Shown piece by piece: positions 1 through 13,009 of a stretch of 64,000 nt of DNA. Positions within the stretch are counted from its first letter, which is position 1; each line of letters starts with the position of its first letter. Source of the stretch: Vanilla planifolia (lineage: Eukaryota > Streptophyta > Magnoliopsida > Asparagales > Orchidaceae); assembly GCA_023846275.1 (NCBI GenBank), contig CM043870.1, forward strand, positions 10,797,527-10,861,526, in the 5' to 3' direction. The translations under genes and the position numbers were made by a program. Below the pieces are notes generated by a model. The model saw nothing but the letters and a program-made list of their open reading frames with translations. It was not told the origin of the DNA and did not search any database.

Positions 1-3000
1 CTTGCCAATCATAGATGTAATTGAATACAATGTTGTCTTGTTAAATTGACGTATAAGTAATATTCCGATGATATCTAGACAATAGCAAGTAATGGCTCTA
101 TATGAAGATGAAATATCAAGTTCCATTTAAAGGCTTGCATTTGAAATTCACCTAAATACCATGATCTATGTAACCAATAATGAAGAAAGTCATCCTCCTT
201 ATCAAATCTAAGTAAAATGTGTTTATTATCTAAGGAACAATTTTAGCCTTACTTGAAACCAATTGTAAGAAAGCTTTTGTATGGATTCCATGTTCAACCT
301 TCCATATGAAACATTTCCAATTAGTGCAAGCTTGAAGTCTATTGCCATCTTCCCAATTTTGTCCTCCTCAAAAATGATTTCTGGTTCCCCCTTAAATGTG
401 ATGGGTGCTTTGATTCTAGTTGAGGATCCTTTTGTCTAACCACCCAACACTTCTACAAAAGAATAATTCAAGGAGGGGATTTTCATTGAACATGTCATGG
501 TAGCCATTGAACAAATTATTGAACAAGCATCAACAATAAAGTTTTGAGTGTATTGTGCTTAGTTTTCACATTGAATACTTTTCGATTCCTCTAATGTTTC
601 TCCTTAAAATTGTATGGAATGTTCTTAGCTCCATTCTTTGACAACATATAGGAAAACCATATGATATTTGTAGAAGTTATGTCATCTAGACCAATGACAG
701 TTAGTGAAATCATTATTTTTATAATAAAAGAGAAGATAATTAAATTGTTTTGTCAATTGTGATCATGATTTGTGTCTTCTTGAAGATTTTTTGCTTGATA
801 ACTCCATGTGTACTTTATTTTGTTTTTTGTATTTTCTTCACTAGTATTGGTTTGTATTCTCAATATAATAACATTCTTATACACATAGCAAGATTAGCTC
901 CTGCACACATATCCAAGGTTCTCTTTAGCATTAACAGTTTTGTTACTCATGCAAAGTCTTTCTATATTAACCTAAAGATAGATTCATGTAGGACCACATT
1001 TCAATACTAAGGAATGGAAGAATAACAATCACAATAATAGAAAAGGTGAAGAAAGTGAGAATTGCTCATTGATGCATTAATTATTGCTCATAGAAGGAAA
1101 GGGATTTTCCTTCTCACCTTCTTATTTTCCTAACTATAAATGTCATCGAACCACTTCAATTCTTACAAGTTTCTTTGAAATGCACTTGTTGATGTCTTGA
1201 AAGAGAAGGTGTGAGCATAATATACCTCACTATCAAGAAAGCACATCCTTCTTGTTCAAAAATCGAATAATGCTTAAAGTGAGTTTTTAAGATGTGAAGG
1301 CATTGCTTTATCGCTTCTATTTGTCTAGAGCATTTGTGCATTCGTCATATTTTAATTTTTGAGACCATTGAAAGACAACATGTAGTCCAAGAAAATATAC
1401 AAGGTTACAACACTATTTAGCACTTGGTAGGAAAAGAGTGTGTGTGCTCACCAATTTTCCTACATCACTAAAGCACCTTGTGCGTTGTTTGGAAGGGTTA
1501 AAGGCTCAACATGCATCAATAAGACACCAATGTTGTTGTTAAGTTTTGAACTAAGCTTCTTATTAAAGACAAGAAAGATTGTAGAGTAATATCCATTGGA
1601 TGATTCATATAAGTCAAGCTAAAATTTTAGTTCTAATCTTAGTAGAATGATGAGCTTAGATTTTTGTCTCACTTTAGCATTTTAATGTTAATGTTTCTTT
1701 GTTTATGCCTTAAAAATTAACAAATGAGTGTTGACTACCTGGATTTTTTGTTGGGTGATTATGTTGGTATCTTTAGCTTTAGAATGTAAGGGATAACTAT
1801 ATAAAAAAAATCATAGGTGACACACCTAAAACCATCTACTAAAACCAACAAAACATACTATTATATCATCACACCTAATCACTTTCTTTTTGAGTCCACG
1901 GTCCATTGGGTTAGGTGCACCTTGCATGGTTTTTCATAAGTTGACCAAGTTGATCAAGCTACTTCCCCCCCAATCTTGATGGTAGGAATGTTATTCCTTT
2001 AATCCCTCTTAGTCCCCATTAGAACTCTTGTTCAAGTTGCTTAGTTACCCTCCCTAGATTTATGATCATTTGAAGGCCCTTGTTAGAGAACGAGGATCTT
2101 TTTTGACCAATTTTAATAATGTAGCATTGGGTATGGTGACATTCATGGATTGTTGTATATACTAATCATTTTATAATGTTGTAACTATAGGACCGACATT
2201 TAATTAATCATTGATTACAAAGCAAAGCCCATATATTGAAACTAAAATAAAATAATATTATTTTTAGAGATATCTTGAAAAATGTATCATTTTGCAAAGT
2301 TTCTTATGATGTCAAATAAGCATATCAATGGAAAGAGCTCATTAAAGTGAACTTACTTGTTCTTGGAGCCTGAAGCTTTGGAGCATGCATTGTTGGAGAA
2401 GTTTTAAAAAGGGAAATTCTTAAAGAGAGGAAGAGGAAGGAGAAGCAAGCGTTGCTATATTAATAAAGAGAGAAAGTGGGGTGTGGATTAGAGCAACAAT
2501 GGGCAATAAGAAGATAAACATTATGAGAGGAAAAAGGAACCACAATGCTATAAACGGCTTAGTTTCAGCAAGGTTATAGCAAAGAGATGAATAGACGAGG
2601 AGAAGTTTATTACTAAAGGAGCTATGGGAAGGAAATCCATCATAAACTATTGAAGAAATAGAAAGTAAAGGATTTTTTATTACATTAAACTAGTCTTTAT
2701 ATTCGTTTTAGTAGTTAACAACCAAAATTCTTAAGGGAAAAAAAATTCAAGAACTATATTTGTTATAAACATTATAAAGTGGTTGGCCAAGACTTGACAT
2801 TTGTATGGTATTTTGTAGTTTAATGGATAGTACAATAGTAGAGTTCATAAAGTATGATAAGCTTAAGAGCAGTAAGAAATGCTTTCCTAAGAAAATTGTA
2901 TGATACCATAATATCTCATGATATAATACAACTAGTTGGAAGGAAAGTACTTAAAGGGATTGTTGGGAAAACAACTATAAAAAATCATCATATTATATGA

Positions 3001-3640
3001 TATAAATATTAGATAATATGATTAACTTAAAAAGGAAGGTCTAAGAGAAAGGTCACACCATGCAAATGAAGGTCTTGTATATTGGTCATACAATAAGTTC
3101 TTAGGAATGTAAGATACTATAATATAATAAGTGAGTAATAAGAGAAAATATTATGGAATGCAATAAGATTGTAAAATGATTATGCAATAAATTAATATTA
3201 ACTAAAGGCATTTAATTATAATTTATGTATCAAAAGGAAAGGAAATAATGAAATACAGCCCATCCTTGAGGTTTTAGGTAGATGAATCTAGATATGATAA
3301 GTAGAAATATTTATTGAAATACAAAAGAAGCATTAGTATATGCATTAGAATAACATCATGATTACATGGTAAAAATGCATGGTAATATCTATAATGATTT
3401 TATTCAAATGCAATCAATATATTTATATTTATATCAAATTATTTTATTATGTAGGATGAAAATATGAAAATAAAATAAGGGAAAGAATAATAAGGAAATG
3501 GAATGAATATGAAGGTAGGCTAAATAAGACTTTGGGTATCTTTTTTTTGTACATGTTATGAGTTAAATGAAAAATGATTTTCCCAAATGCATTATCTCAT
3601 AGTGAATGATTGAAAAATAAATAAGGCCTTAAAACAAAAT
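1..3640. other. unassigned AT-rich intergenic DNA
   Basis: I see no host exon, tRNA or retroelement protein domain here in six frames. The longest open frame, at 750-1010 (+), encodes a run of hydrophobic residues that AT-rich DNA gives by chance. The right part (about 2.7-3.6 kb) has the base composition of the U3 of the LTR that follows and may belong to it, but I could not align it to another LTR copy in the window. A C7 tract lies near 1,965. Confidence 0.5.
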
Positions 3641-4458
3641 GTAGAGCAGATGGAACACTATAGTATTCCAATCTATTAATTAAATAAAAAAGAAATCAAA
3701 CTCTAGCACAAGTTATAAGGAGCCCAATTATAGGTTTACTATATCCAAAAATCAAGAGAGAAAACAAAATGAAGAAAATAATTTATTGCAGTGCAAATCA
3801 ATGAGAAACATGTGTGTGGAGGCTCATTTTTAGGAATGCATAAGAATGCTCGACACATTGGACCCTCACAAACACATGGCACACATGATTGAATGGGATG
3901 GCCACACATCTACTACTATGAGCGTGTTAGCCACCTACCACACATGTCATCAGTGTGCATAGTAGGTGAACCCACCACATCGATGGGGTCCACATGCACA
4001 TGATAAAGCACCACCCTAAATGAAGGTAATACCTACGTATGTGAATAGTGCCCTAACATTATCATCCACACCCTTATCGTAACTGGCTTATGTAGACAGG
4101 CTCAATATGTTATAGATTTTGCAAAATTTTTTGATTTTTGTAAAAATCACATATTTCTTATAGAAATTAAAAAATATATGTATTTTGTAAAAAATATTTT
4201 ATCCAAAACTCTATACAAAGGGGTAAGAATGATGAATGAAATAATTTAGAACTTTTTGAATTCTAATTTCTTAAATGATTCAATCTTCTTGTAGCTAAAG
4301 CTCTTTTCTCTTTTCTTTCCTTCTTAGTTTTTAGCTGTTCTTATGCTTCAACTTTTGCTTTATGACTCAAAAAATATTCTCCTATCAAGGGCTTAAGACA
4401 AGTATGCCTCATAGATATGTCATATTATTTTTTATATTAAATAGCTTTAATTTGATAT
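3640..4458 (+). mobile_element. 3' part of a Gypsy LTR (family D), fossil
   Basis: This stretch aligns, in opposite orientation, with the right-hand LTR of the element at 22.1-30.0 kb. Shared blocks include a CATG-rich segment near 3,870-4,110 (its partner lies near 28.3-28.5 kb) and a block near 4,384-4,410 matching the complement of 27.93-27.96 kb. A primer-binding-site-like sequence follows at 4,462, as expected at the 3' end of a 5' LTR. The 5' limit of the LTR was not found. Confidence 0.6.
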
Positions 4459-4461
4459 TAA

Positions 4462-4472
4462 TGGTAGGAGCC
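4462..4472 (+). other. primer-binding site, tRNA-iMet type
   Basis: TGGTAGGAGCC is close to the plant LTR-element primer site TGGTATCAGAGC (complement of initiator Met-tRNA 3' end). It sits just after the LTR piece and just before gag, which is the expected order. Confidence 0.5.
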
Positions 4473-4479
4473 AAGAAGA

Positions 4480-6300
4480 AAGGGAGTTAAGGAGCAAGCC
4501 ATAAAATGAAATTAAGAGATAGGAATGCTTTAGTTAAGATGACTATGTTAACTATTTTATCATAAATCTTGGAGATGTAACTATCTCTATTAATATAATA
4601 AATACAAGTGTTAATAGAAATGAGACTAAAATCCTAATCCTTTCTTATGATAAATCTTAAAGGCAATCCATCAAAAAATTACTCCTAATAAGAGGAATTA
4701 TGAATCTAGTGATAATCTAAAAATAATTAGAGATGAATATAAGCATGACATCAATCTTATTATTTTGATGCATGAGAATCATCAACATCCTATCATGGTA
4801 GATGTTGGACTTCAATTACTTATTTATAATGGTATAATATATACAGAGAAATTAGATATCTTGTTGGGGCAACTAGAAACATAATTTTCTCTATATCATT
4901 ATTCATCAACTAATAAATTATCATATGTTTATTCAAAATGATTAGTTATGTGTTAGCTTAGTGGAATGCTTACTTAAGAGTTGGTATAATTATAGACATG
5001 ACATGGAGCTAATTTAAAAAATTAATTAAAGAAGAATTTTACCCCATGGGTTACATTAGGGAAAGGTTAAGAAGGTGGTATTGCTTATGACATCGATAAA
5101 GACAAACAATGTATGAATGTACCAAAATTCTAATGACGAGCTATGAGTTTAGAAATTCCCATCAATGAGATATTGACATTATCAAACTATATTGTAGGTT
5201 TGTATTATTCTATTAAAAACAAATTATCTCTTTTTTAATTCAATCTTTAAATCAGTTCAATACATTTATGATAACTAAGAAAAAGAAGAATGAATTCAAA
5301 GAAATAAAATTAAAAGTATAAAATGCTAAAAAGTTAGAGTATAAATCCAAAAATTGATGATAAAAAGAATAATAATCTCTAACAAAGAATATTATAATAA
5401 TTAATACTAATAAAATCTAGAAGTATTGTGATCACCACAATAAGATAGAACACAAAAAGCAAAAATGCTAAAAATTATATTATGAACTATTTCTAAAAAA
5501 GTTTAAGAAAAAAGTACTTATTAATAGAGATTAAAAAGGTACCTAAAACTTTTTTTAAGTTGATAACTTATCTCTTATGGTGAGTCAAATGGAGATATCT
5601 CATAAAGCAAAATAAAGAGAAGAACTCTTCACCATCTAAATTGAAGTGAAGAAAAAAACTTATTAGTGCAACTCTAGACACTAAAAGTAAAAAGAACCTA
5701 ACATTAGAATATTTTGTGAAGAGATTAATCTTATAGAATACACCACATCTAAGAACCTATTCTTTGTTATGGATTCATAAAGTCTCTAAAGTGAGATTTA
5801 CAAATAATGCAATGTGAAGTTTGTGATCGCCAAAGATTATAATGATGAAATTTTCTACAAAATGATATCTCTAGATATTTACCAAATTATATTAGAAAGC
5901 CTATACATATGGAATTGAGATGTCAACTGTTATCAATGAGTATAATAATATTAATTTATAAAGGATGAACAACACTTCTTCTTGGAATGAGATAAAGAAG
6001 TATTGACAAAGGGTATTGTTCATGTAGACCAAGTAAAGAGGCTAATGAACACCTACTAAAGTGATGTACTACTAGTAACAAAGTCAAATAAATCATTTAA
6101 TGCAATTACTAGAAGTCTTAATCTCCCAAGACCACTTTAAAAGAAAACAAAATTAGATCTTACAAAAAATTAATTCAAAAAAGAAGATTTGATGGGACTT
6201 GAATTACAAAAAGAAAAGATGTATGATAAGGAGCTCGATTATAGTTTCATTAAATCCAAAATTTTGAAAACATCAAATAATAAGACAAAATAGCAAAAAT
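4480..6300 (+). mobile_element. Gypsy gag and protease remnant, fossil
   Basis: The forward frames hold remnants of a Ty3/Gypsy gag-PR region. Near 5,010-5,120 a stretch reads KEEFYPMGYIRERLRRW, the conserved retrotransposon-gag core (usually WxxFKxxxxxxFYPxGYxxxxxxxW). Near 5,421-5,480 lies a zinc-knuckle-like peptide (KYCDHHNKIEHKKQKC). Near 5,780-5,960 a protease-like region ends in a block comparable to the usual DVVxMDxxxxxLGxPWLYxxD. The order gag, knuckle, protease follows the family. Together with the LTR and primer site on its left this is the 5' part of one element, probably of the same family as the one at 22.1-30.0 kb. It is broken in many places. No RT was found to its right. Confidence 0.65.
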
Positions 6301-6339
6301 CATCATTGTGACTCAAAGTTGTAAGAATTGTATTAGTAG

Positions 6340-8250
6340 AGGCTTGCTACAGGCATAGACAAAATGGCCATACATGCATTGCACATGACTACTTCAATGC
6401 TTACATGCATAGTAGATGACGTGATCATTGGTGGATTAGATAGGGATCAAACTAAGTGATTATGTGTTTACACAAATTATAATGTCATATAAGTATACTA
6501 TGTTCATTGTATTTTTAAGATCATTCTTTAGTTCTTAATGATTTGGTAATACTAGGATAATCGTTTTATTGATTGTGTATGACCTTAGTGATGTTCAATA
6601 TACTACAAGTCATACTTATATAATACTCATATTATATAAGTAATTTGCAAAAGATAGTTATTAGATTTTAATATTGATGTATTATCATGATGTATATGTC
6701 TTATCACTACAATCTTATTTGGTTTTAATTCCATTGATGTACGTATATGATTTTAACATCACATGAGTATGTTTAGTCTTGAGTGAGTTGAATGTATCTT
6801 ACTAGTATAATCTTATAGTCATAACAATATGATAAAGTTAGCTAAAATAGGTATTATCATATAAATACATTATATGATAATACCTATTTTAGAAAAAGTT
6901 TGGTTAGAGTTTTGTCATACTAGACTTAGGAATTTATTGAAAAAATTAATATTGTATTAATATGATCCACTTATTATATCAATATGATCAATATGATCAT
7001 TCTTTATCCATATTGTGAGCTTCTCATATAACATATTGTTCATACAATCCTACATCATACAAGTTTTTCTCGTGAGCTCAAAAGTTTGTGTCCAATAGAT
7101 TTGTTCTAGCCGTATATTACAATGTGCTTATCATATTAGTATGATACCTTAAGAGATGTAAAAATGAATTAATAAGATTGGTGCATCATGCATACTATTT
7201 GGGTGTAATACATATTGTTTTGTTCAATCTTGAATTGTAATACTATGATAAGTATCCCATGAGTATTGCTAGTTCAATAATTTTAGAAATAAGATTTGAG
7301 CCATTGAAATTTCTTGATTTGCATATATTCTTTTGATTCATATAAATAAAAGTGGTTTTGAAGAAGAATAGGCTAATGAATAAGTTGCTAAATAATTAGA
7401 AGTAAGAAAGGAATAAGACTATAGTATGTGGTTTTCTCATTAATGTCATCCTTCATCTTATTGGTTCTATTACTATATTTAATGCTTTACTTTGATCATC
7501 AACTCTACTACTACATTAAAGGTTTACATATTGACTTGGTAACATCCTTCCATAGCATTTAGTCAATGTGACGTATTATTATCTTTGTGAATAGCGTAAA
7601 ATTTTATTCTATTATTTTTGTATAAGTACTATAATAATATATAAGTTGTTTTATATAGTTCAAAGTAAGGTTGACTCTTACCTGGCTAATGAAAAAAGGA
7701 GTGGACTTGTATTGAGTTAATTATTACCTTGATGAAGACAAAAAGAGAGTGGCTTTGTGAAAGTTTGTCTTCTTACTATGACAAAAGAGAGTAGGTTTAT
7801 TAGTGAAAGCCTAAATAGTAGAGGTGACTGTAGGAAAAGGTTTTGTTGAATCTCTTATTTGTTGTTTTACTTTATTTTCCATACTTGTTTTATTGCTTCA
7901 TAAAAACCACATTGCCACAAAATTTTTAGAAATCTAAATAATATTTTTTTAAAAAATATTATAAAAGCAATTGAGATAAATAAAAGATATTATCATTTCA
8001 AGACCATTTAAGTTAAAATTTATTTTACAAAGTGTTTAAATGGCTATTATGAGGTTGCTTGAATTGTTATAATTTGGACTAAGTTTTTCATCAAGTAGTT
8101 GAAAACTTCATTTAAATTAGTTTTTTAAACTTAAATGATAATTTTATATGCTATAATTTGTAAAGAGTGTAGGCTAACACTAGCTTTTGTAGTGTCCCTT
8201 GCATGACGATCTTACATCATACTTAAACATTGATGAACCTAAACACAACG
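6340..8250 (+). mobile_element. LTR-like sequence, probably Copia-type (family C), fossil
   Basis: No coding domain is visible. The sequence is rich in TATGAT/ATCATA words like the U3 of the Copia-type LTRs at 10.2, 20.9 and 60.2 kb. Its right part (about 7.66-7.92 kb) looks like the U5 of such LTRs: GAATCTCTTATTTG followed by a TTTTACTTTATTTTCC stretch. I could not fix either end or find a primer site, so both family and limits are tentative. Confidence 0.35.
6842..6892. repeat. perfect inverted repeat, 23-bp arms, 5-bp loop
   Basis: The arms 6,842-6,864 and 6,870-6,892 are exact reverse complements around the loop ATACA. The left arm starts CTAAAATAGGTATTATCATA. I saw no other arm pair this long and exact in the window. 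It lies inside LTR-like DNA. Confidence 0.9.
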
Positions 8251-9050
8251 ATGCACTTGACATGATGTGCAAACTTGCCATTCCATTTAATTGGCTTTAT
8301 ATAGAACATTATACATTCCTAATTAATTGATCATAATTGTTTGGTGAACTAGAGTGTGTTCAATGTCTTTAAGTGACTGCACTATATATGGTGTATATTA
8401 ATGTATTTGCCTCATACTAGAATTGGGTTGCATCTTGTCCAAGGATGATAGGTGTCCAAATGGACATTGTTAACTATGTGTTGTTGTAGAACAAATTGTT
8501 AATTAACCTAGTTTGGAGACAAGGAAAGGTGAATAGTACCATAACAGACTTTGGCATAATGAGATGTAATGTGATCATACCAGTTTGATGTAGTATGATA
8601 ACCAACCTTTTATTTTTGAGCATATCTTTTAGACCAATAGAGTAAGACAAATGTCTAGTTACTATGATCATAAAATCTGAACAGTACTAACGTCACTTCA
8701 TAAGAGATCAAAGTGGTATTCAATTATGTTAGAAAAAGCTCCCATTATGAATGATTTCACATAAGGCACATTCAATAAAAAGTTATTGTAAACCACGTTA
8801 GATTGAAGTGGTCAACAATACAGTACATGTAGAGAAATGTCATTTGTACTTTGTGCTAGGTCATTTTGTACACTATTTTTGTCATGACCTCAATATTTTT
8901 GAATTTAAGTATCGTATCAATGTTCATCTAGAGTAATCAAACTTTATACTTTTTATGATGGATGGATGTAAGGTAGGAAAGCTCTTTCTATGTTTATTAG
9001 GGTCCGTATTAGAGTGGAATAATAAATTTATCTCATGTCTATATATTTTT
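8250..9050. other. unassigned
   Basis: Only AT-rich sequence with no domain I recognise. It may hold the 3' tail of the LINE that reads leftwards from 10.06 kb, but I see no clear oligo-A tail (oligo-T on this strand) or target duplication. Confidence 0.4.
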
Positions 9051-9059
9051 CCATTGATC

Positions 9060-10060
9060 TACTATTTTAGATATACTTTTTGCTACTTTGTTTCTCTCTT
9101 TATAAATGAAATTCTATTCCACAAAAATTGCTTCTACCTTCAATTTGATTTTTTGAATGCTATCTATGAAATTCCAATACTATTTTACTATCCCTTGGAT
9201 CATTTTAAGTAATGCACTCAAGTTTAGTCTCTATCATAATGAATTTTTTCTTTTGCATAATTTAAACCTTTTATGATAGCACTCATGATTGCCTCAATAA
9301 ATTAGCTAAAACCATTAAAAAATGTGAAGGCTTGTATCAAATTACCTTTATTATCTTAAATAATACCTCAAATTATAGATTTATCCTTCTTAGAGCTTCA
9401 ATGGAGATTGAGTTTAACTTTGTTGGTAATTGGAAATATCTAGATAATCACTTCCAATGTTGTAATTCTCATTTTCTTGAAAGGGAAACCATACCCAACT
9501 ACCCTCTAGTTTATGCTCATGCTTAATTTGCATTAGAGGGAGCACTTGAATATGTTGTGTTAAGAGTTGATAACATTATTGATAATGGTTATATTTGATT
9601 AATAAGTATCCTCATACACTTTCCTATTCATTGTCTTCTAAATACCCTAACATATGAATATTGGAATAATTTGTAGCACTTCTCATCTTACAAAGCTTCT
9701 AGTGATCTACTACCATAATTTATTGAGTAGTTCTTATATGTTATGTGGCTACACCTACTAGATTAACAATGTATTTTCAATGAAAGATCACAACTTATTT
9801 GCTAAATGACAAACTACAAAAGCATGATCTAAAGAGTCCTCACTAGGATAGTGAGGGCACTTGGAAGCAATTTGAATATTGAATTTGTGTTGTTGTTCCA
9901 AGAAAGATACGAGTTTGCTTAAGATACTCCAAACCAACATAGAGATTTTGATGGGCATCTGGCATTCCATATCAATTTTATTGATTTCATGTTAAGTAAC
10001 TTGCTTTGATGACATTCCATGTAGAATGTAAGTTGAAGGTCCTATGTTTCATAAGGGTGC
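9060..10060 (-). mobile_element. LINE (plant L1-type) ORF2 C-terminal fragment
   Basis: Read on the minus strand, the order matches the C-terminus of plant non-LTR reverse transcriptases. At 9,970-10,060 there is a short stretch like the usual WxxxGxFSVKSAW. At 9,788-9,970 a 60-codon open frame matches the RT zinc-binding domain: PIKISMLVWSIL, then a Cys-containing loop with KCPHYPSEDSLDHAF and CHLANKL. Further on, 9,060-9,410 resembles a type-I RNase H tail (KLNSISIEALRRI, then a stretch ending with IMIETKLECI, the position of the usual ESDS block). The RT palm itself is absent, so this is a 5'-truncated copy, as is common for LINEs. The RNase H part is interrupted by several stops and shifts; the zinc-binding part is still open. 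The host-gene alternative (a lone RNase H-like gene) is unlikely given the joined zinc-binding domain. Confidence 0.7.
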
Positions 10061-11457
10061 AAATATAAGAGCTTGACTTTGTGCATGCATTTGATCAATA
10101 ATATTTTAAACCAAGATGTTAAAATTGTTTTAAGGTTATTGATGCATGCTGTATTGTGTTGAAAGCTCGTAATTCATAGTTTGGTTGAGTTGTGATTTTG
10201 TTTTTTTTTAAGCAAAAGATTTTTATTACTATATTAACTTGTGTTTAGATTGAGTTAAAATTTGTATTTGCATAATTTAGCCAACTTATGGACATCATTA
10301 CTCCATATTTTCAATAAGAATGTCAAAACCTATATTAGATTTCTTGTGACACTTAGGATTTAGTGAGATATGAGTTAGAATATTTCAATATTTTTAAAGC
10401 ATCCATTTCATTTAGATTGCTTACTTATATATTTTATGACTTAGAACATTGAATTTTTAATAAGCCACATCATTTATCATTGTTAAATCATGATGAAATT
10501 GATAATAAATGTGAATTGAGTTAAGATTTTAGGTTTAGTACTAATCATACTTTTACAATATAGTCCATCATACAATATCACTTGTTATTATGTAGGATCT
10601 AATGAAGAATTTTTCTAGAGCAATCTTGAGAAATATGGCTATTTGCATTATTTGTACAAGCATGATTTTGTTATTATACAAGTGCATGAAGGGCTACCTA
10701 AGAAATGTATTTTGAATTATAGTTTTTTATAGTATAATGTCACCTTTCATGCTAATATTATATTTTCATTTGGAGGATCAAATAAGGGATCCAACTGAAC
10801 AATAGGAGCAACTAGAATTTCTTGTATTATCATGATATGATCTTTATATCATATAAGTACATCAACTATTATCTTAAGAGATGTAAGGAGCTAATGGTTT
10901 AATATATATGATGATATTTATCATAATAATATCTACTTATCTATTTAGTGAGAGTTTAGGACTAAGGTTATTAACATGCTAAGTTTCATTAGACCTGTAC
11001 AATACCACCTTCATAATTGTATTACACCATTCCATTTGAGAACTTAGCTTTGAAAATTAGTTATATATTGGTAGATTTACATCATAGAATTACAATACTT
11101 ATATTGCACTCATATGATCAATTATGTTGAAGGAGAATGAGCTATTGTAGATCTCATTGTAATGTACAACATTGTATGTTGCAACATTTTCTTAAGAGCT
11201 AAGAATTTAGATTTTCATAGTTTTGTTCTAGTCATACCATATGATGTCCTCATCATAGCTATGCTATCCATTTTTGTAGATAAAATAAACTAATTGGACA
11301 TTTTTTATTGATGGGATGATGTAGTCAATGTTGAATCATACTTATGATCCATTAGATCATAAAGTAAAATTAGTTTAGGATCAGATATGGCTAGTTTAAT
11401 TAGTTTTGACATAACCATTTGAGAGAGTTTTGGGGGCATTTGATAGCATTTTAGGAG

Positions 11458-11467
11458 TATATAAAGG
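11458..11467 (+). promoter_or_regulatory. TATA box of the Copia-type LTR
   Basis: TATATAAAGG lies at the position expected for the U3/R boundary, upstream of the U5 minisatellite. The aligned places at about 21.5 and 62.4 kb have decayed away from this consensus. Confidence 0.5.
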
Positions 11468-11612
11468 CATCTAAACTTGTTAGAAAAGATTAAGTCCTTA
11501 CTTTTTATTCACTTTAAAAAGCATTTAATTTCATTTTTCTTACACATAGAGAAGGATTTAAAGAAAGAAAAGGATGTGGATTTCTCTTCATTCATCATTA
11601 AACCAATAATTT

Positions 11613-12347
11613 AGGATAATAATGAGCAATTGAACTTGAGCATAAAATCTTATAGTTTATGAAGAGTGTGTGCAATTTGGTCTTAAATTGTATAAAAAAA
11701 GCATTTATCATAGGCTAATCACATAAACCATGATAAAGAGAGCTTGTCAAGACTCAATAAAGCTAGTCATTGGTTACTCAAAGAGGAATAAATTAAGTAA
11801 TTATGAAATATATTAACTTAACTTTTTTAATCTAAATTGAAGCTTCTAGAGTGTTAAGTAATTAGCAATATGAAGTCAATATGGTGGTTGGTAGATTATG
11901 GTAGATGATTCATGATAAGTGACACATATTAAGTGGTATATTAATGAAAGTGTTCAAAATATTCAATGATATGGATATAAGTCTTTAAGAAGTTGGTAAG
12001 AAGTGTGTTTTTAATACATGGGTATGAAAGTTTTTAAGAGCTAGGTAGAAAGTTTACTTTTATATTAAATAATTACTTATAATGTCCTATTTAACAAATC
12101 TCTCAGGAATGAATGAAAGATAAATTGGTTGTGACTAAAGAAAGTATATTACTTTGTGGCTTGAGTATTTGACTTGGCTTGGCTATCTTTTATTGGGTTA
12201 CTTTGGTGAGTAAATCATTATTTTTTTCTTTATCTACTTAATTATATTTCCTTTTTATTTATGACAATTGTCATATTTTTCATTCCATTTAATCCAAGAA
12301 ATTACTTTATTCTATCTTATGACCTAATCTCCTCTCTGATTACATCA
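11613..12347 (+). repeat. 5' LTR of the compact element
   Basis: It ends ...ATTACATCA just before the primer site at 12,350. In the 44-bp block 11,701-11,744 compared with 13,090-13,133, 38 bases match and all six differences are transitions. The exact first base is uncertain: homology with the partner starts between 11,611 and 11,623. Confidence 0.65.
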
Positions 12348-12349
12348 TT

Positions 12350-12361
12350 TGGTACTAGAGC
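12350..12361 (+). other. primer-binding site, tRNA-iMet type
   Basis: TGGTACTAGAGC differs from the canonical plant site TGGTATCAGAGC at two positions. It starts two bases after the CA that closes the 5' LTR. Confidence 0.75.
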
Positions 12362-12567
12362 TCAGCATTATTGTGTTTCATCAACTATGATATTCAAGAA
12401 ATTATTGGCAGTTAAAATCATTCCTTTCATTATTCTAGTAATGATGCTTATTTCTTAATAATGTTCTTAAGCAAATGACAACTGGAGTAATAAGAAAGAA
12501 ACAAATGTGAAGCTTATCAATTTTAGTAAAAAACTTGTTTCAAGTGACAAATCAATTATGAGAAGAA

Positions 12568-12792
12568 ATGCAAGAAGTATTGCAAATTTTTAAATATGAA
12601 ATAAAAAAATTAATTTCAAAATTGGAGAAATTCCTACAAACCAATGTGCAAAGCTCTCCAACATCTCCTATTGAAGATATTCAACAACTGAAAGAGATTC
12701 AACTAGATGAGAATTATGATGATGCATTTGTTTTTGAATTGCTCAAGGATATATCTACTAGCTTAGTGTTCAATAATGAATATGACCAATAA
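12568..12792 (+). mobile_element. 74-codon open frame inside the compact element
   Basis: This is the only sizeable open frame between the two LTRs. It encodes a charged, probably coiled-coil N-terminal half (EIKKLISKLEKFL), then a short Ser/Pro linker (SSPTSPIED), then an acidic tail (DENYDDAFVFELL). I recognise no family. A remnant of the N-terminal part of a Gypsy gag is possible from its place after the primer site, but no gag core motif is seen. It may also be chance. Confidence 0.35.
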
Positions 12793-13009
12793 CCAAAATG
12801 TAAACTTTAAATATAATAATATACAAACTAATAGTTATATAGGTGATTGAAGGGAAGAACTATCATTGTTGATACAACCAACGTTTTTTTGAAGAAGAAA
12901 TATGATCCATAAGGCAAGAATAGGTTAAGTCAATAGCAAAGTTTATGAAAGACTACCTATGCTTTAACTTTATGGAGTAGAGATTTTTTTAGCATGAGGA
13001 AAAATTATA

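Noticed and set aside
750-1010. 86-codon open frame with a hydrophobic N-terminal half
   Set aside because: Composition is that of translated AT-rich DNA (I, F, L, C), no family resemblance, no promoter or partner gene.
9060-9410. Host RNase H-like gene
   Set aside because: Joined upstream to an RT zinc-binding domain in LINE order, and worn.
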